Assembly: GCF_003628125.1 (NCBI RefSeq)
Contig: NZ_RBZU01000010.1
Location: 124,001-188,000, forward strand
DNA length: 64,000 nt
Source of the DNA: Pararobbsia silviterrae
GTDB taxonomy: Bacteria; Pseudomonadota; Gammaproteobacteria; Burkholderiales; Burkholderiaceae
Direction of reading: 5' to 3'
Under the pieces are notes generated by a model, which saw only the letters and a list, made by a program, of their open reading frames with translations, was not told where the DNA came from and did not search any database. The position numbers were made by a program, and so were the translations under genes. Within the stretch, counting starts at the first letter, position 1. Every line of letters begins with the position of its first letter. Positions 62,013 through 64,000 of the stretch are shown piece after piece.

Positions 62013-63242
62013 TCAGTCCGCCCGCGCATGCCGGACCGCGAGCCACGCGGTGACGAGCGCGACGACGGTGACGGGCACGCTCGCGCCGATGACCATCGAT
62101 GCGCTCTTGCCGATCGCGAGCAGTTGCGCGGCCGCGAGCGGTCCGACGATCGAACCGAGGCGGCCGACCGCCACGGCGGCGCCGACGCCCGTACCGCGAA
62201 ATTCGGTCCGATAACAGGCCGCCGCGAGCGCATAGAGCACCGCTTGCGCGCCGACGACGCACATGCCCGCGAACAGCACGGAGACCGACAGCGCGCCCAT
62301 CGTCATCGCGCCCGACAACGCGATCAACGACGCGACGATACCGACATAGACGATTGTCACGATCGCGCGCGGCTTGTAGCGATCCATCAGCAGACCGAGC
62401 GCGAGCACGCCGATCACGCTGCCCGCATTGAAGAAGATCTGCGTGACGCCCGCTTGCGCATGACTCAGGCCGCGGCTCACGATCAGAGACGGCAACCAGT
62501 TGAGCAGGAAATACAGCACGATCAGCGTGCAGAAGTAGCTGATCCAGATTTCGATCGTCGCCGCCGCGCGGCCCTCACCGAACAGCACCGCGAGTGTCGG
62601 TTTGGGTTCGACCGCCGTGCCTCGCGCGACCGCGCTCTCGGTTTCGAACGCGCGCGATTCGGGCAGCCAGAGCAGCAGCAGCGGCACGACGATCAACGGT
62701 CCGATGCCGCCCGCGTAAAAGATGTGCCGCCACGCGGTATCGCCCGCGCTGAGCACGCCGATGAATGCCGCGAGCGCGCCGCCGAGCGGCATGCCGCAAT
62801 ACATGATGCTGACCGCCGTATTCCGGCGCCGCGGCGCGACCGCCTCGGCCGACAACGCGATGAGATTCGGCATCGCGCCGCCGAGACCCAGCCCCGTCAG
62901 CACGCGCGCGACGAGCAGGCTCGGAAAGCTCCAGACCAGCGCGGTCAGAATCGAGAACATGCCGAACACGACCATCGAGAGCAACAGCACGCGCTTGCGG
63001 CCGATACGATCGGCGAGCCGGCCGCCGATCATCGCGCCCGGCAACAGGCCGAACATGCCCGCGCTGAAGGCGAGCCCCATCTGCGTGACGGACAGCCCGA
63101 ATTCATGCGCCATGCGCGGCGCGGCCACGCCGGTCGACTGCAGATCGACGCCTTCGAGAATCGCGACGATCAGGCACAGGCTCAACACCCATGCCGTGCC
63201 CGTGGTCGCGGCGACCGGGCGTTGTGTAGTGGTAGTGGACAC
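62013..63242 (-). CDS. MFS transporter, AAHS family (MhpT-like)
   Basis: 409 residues, about 12 membrane segments. EGVDLQSTGVAAPRMAHEFG (acidic residues in the first helix), GGRLADRIGRKRVLL (motif A) and AEAVAPRRRNTAVSIMYCGMPLGGALAAF are typical of 3-hydroxyphenylpropionate/aromatic-acid:H+ symporters. SD aggaga precedes ATG 63242. It is the second AAHS-type protein of the window. It lies downstream of the acyl-CoA dehydrogenase gene on the same strand with a 90-base gap; import of an aromatic acid then oxidised as a CoA ester is possible. Confidence 0.92.
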   Translation of the reverse strand: MSTTTTQRPVAATTGTAWVLSLCLIVAILEGVDLQSTGVAAPRMAHEFGLSVTQMGLAFSAGMFGLLPGAMIGGRLADRIGRKRVLLLSMVVFGMFSILTALVWSFPSLLVARVLTGLGLGGAMPNLIALSAEAVAPRRRNTAVSIMYCGMPLGGALAAFIGVLSAGDTAWRHIFYAGGIGPLIVVPLLLLWLPESRAFETESAVARGTAVEPKPTLAVLFGEGRAAATIEIWISYFCTLIVLYFLLNWLPSLIVSRGLSHAQAGVTQIFFNAGSVIGVLALGLLMDRYKPRAIVTIVYVGIVASLIALSGAMTMGALSVSVLFAGMCVVGAQAVLYALAAACYRTEFRGTGVGAAVAVGRLGSIVGPLAAAQLLAIGKSASMVIGASVPVTVVALVTAWLAVRHARAD

Positions 63243-63332
63243 GGTGTCTCCTGTCTCCTGATGAAGGCAAAGGCTGGCGTCTACGTCCAGCTCTTGAGCC
63301 GAAAAACGCGCTTGGCGCGGGCGAGTGCACGA

Positions 63333-64000
63333 CTACATGACATCGGATGCGCCGGATAGCGCCGCGTCGCACGGCAGATCGGCGCGCAATCCTGCCTCGA
63401 CGAGACGCCTGCGATGCTCGAACTCGGCCACGCGATAGTCGAAGAAATACGCCGCGGCCGCGCGCTTGCCCGCGTAGAACGCGTCGCGTGCGCAAGCCTC
63501 GTGCGCCGGCTCGCGATGCGCGACGCGCGCGGTACGCAACCAGGCGAAGGTCAGCAACAGCCATCCGAGCATCGCGAGATAGTCGTCGGCGACGCGGTAA
63601 GGCAGCTCGGCATCGGCGACGCTGTCGCGCGCGAGTGCCGTGCTCAAGACGTCGACATGCATGCACATCGATCTCAAGACGTGCGCCTTCGCGACGAGCG
63701 CGTCGGCGTATGCGGCGCTCGGGCCGCGCTCCGTCGAGTCATGTCCGGCCGTGCAACGATCGGCCTCCGCGACGAGCGTATCGAGCAGCATACGAAGCCG
63801 CTCACCGCCATCGCCGATGACCTTGCGCACGAGCAGATCGATCGCCTGAATCTCGTTCGTGCCTTCATAGAGCATCGACACGCGGCTGTCGCGCACGGTC
63901 TGCTCGATGCCGTACTCGTGGATATAGCCGTAGCCGCCGAAGACCTGAAGCGCATTCGACGCGCACGCAAATCCATGGGCCGTGAAAAACGCCTTCGCGA
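63333..64000 (-). CDS. Acyl-CoA dehydrogenase (C-terminal part)
   Basis: Partial: the start lies beyond the window. The visible 222 codons start with KAFFTAHGFACASNALQVFGGYGYIHEYGIEQ, then VRDSRVSMLYEGTNEIQAIDLLVRKVI, the FAD-binding end of the acyl-CoA dehydrogenase fold, followed by a helical C-terminal extension of about 160 residues typical of the long FadE-like group (acyl-CoA dehydrogenase C-terminal domain). It oxidises acyl-CoA esters at the alpha-beta bond. The next gene is the AAHS transporter. Confidence 0.92.
   Translation of the reverse strand, partial: AKAFFTAHGFACASNALQVFGGYGYIHEYGIEQTVRDSRVSMLYEGTNEIQAIDLLVRKVIGDGGERLRMLLDTLVAEADRCTAGHDSTERGPSAAYADALVAKAHVLRSMCMHVDVLSTALARDSVADAELPYRVADDYLAMLGWLLLTFAWLRTARVAHREPAHEACARDAFYAGKRAAAAYFFDYRVAEFEHRRRLVEAGLRADLPCDAALSGASDVM

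Noticed and set aside
1-64000. CRISPR arrays, tRNA/rRNA genes, insertion sequences, prophage
   Set aside because: No regularly spaced long repeats, tRNA-like cloverleaf, transposase or phage gene was found by reading; only short local repeats are present.

Overview
The window is high-GC, densely coded DNA with gene families typical of Burkholderiales (Burkholderia/Paraburkholderia relatives): LivG/LivF-type importers, an AAHS-family aromatic-acid transporter, FecI/FecR/TonB-receptor iron signalling, an anthranilate dioxygenase cluster, AspT/AspD and many AraC, IclR, TetR and MerR regulators. The taxon is inferred from gene content only. No rRNA, tRNA, CRISPR array or intact insertion sequence was seen.

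Layout. 1-1509: end of a branched-chain-amino-acid-type ABC importer (livG end, livF), then an L,D-transpeptidase. 1661-5955: a three-gene catabolic operon (Gfo/Idh oxidoreductase, AAHS transporter, TIM-barrel isomerase-like enzyme) divergent from an IclR regulator, with paired operators between them. 6297-9348: beta-propeller lipoprotein, small monooxygenase, exported MetX-like hydrolase. 9823-13999: TonB receptor, anti-sigma factor and ECF sigma factor, led by a promoter with a Fur-box-like site. 14159-17255: diguanylate cyclase, then a decayed stretch with a DUF4910 peptidase stump and a probable 30-residue membrane protein. 17256-22370: AraC regulator, RhlE-type helicase, and a MerR regulator facing a hydrolase/efflux pair.

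22388-34249: TetR and HD-domain genes, then (all minus strand) a polar amino-acid ABC importer, a TonB receptor and a full peptide-type ABC importer whose genes overlap or nearly touch, so that outer- and inner-membrane uptake are physically coupled. A 29-codon frame bridges the binding protein and first permease of the amino-acid importer with overlaps on both sides. 34559-37492: an SsuABC/TauABC-like importer. 37839-41918: antABC and antR for anthranilate catabolism. 42317-49251: signalling block (PAS-GGDEF-EAL protein, large hybrid histidine kinase, an orphan small protein, FixJ-type response regulator). 49943-52503: phosphatase-like lipoprotein behind a possible Pho box, and a di-haem peroxidase. 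52853-58076: two AspT-type exchangers plus aspartate 4-decarboxylase, closed by a clear terminator. 58361-60193: hipBA behind four operator copies spaced exactly 49 bp apart. 60195-64000: DMT exporter, AraC regulator, AAHS-type transporter and the end of an acyl-CoA dehydrogenase.

The strongest points for a second look are the four-operator hipBA array, the 29-codon bridging ORF, the coupled TonB-receptor/peptide-ABC operon with its HD-domain gene, and the MerR-type promoter at 20309-20340. Start codons were often moved inside longer open frames on the basis of Shine-Dalgarno (SD) sequences, overlaps and family N-termini; such choices are stated.
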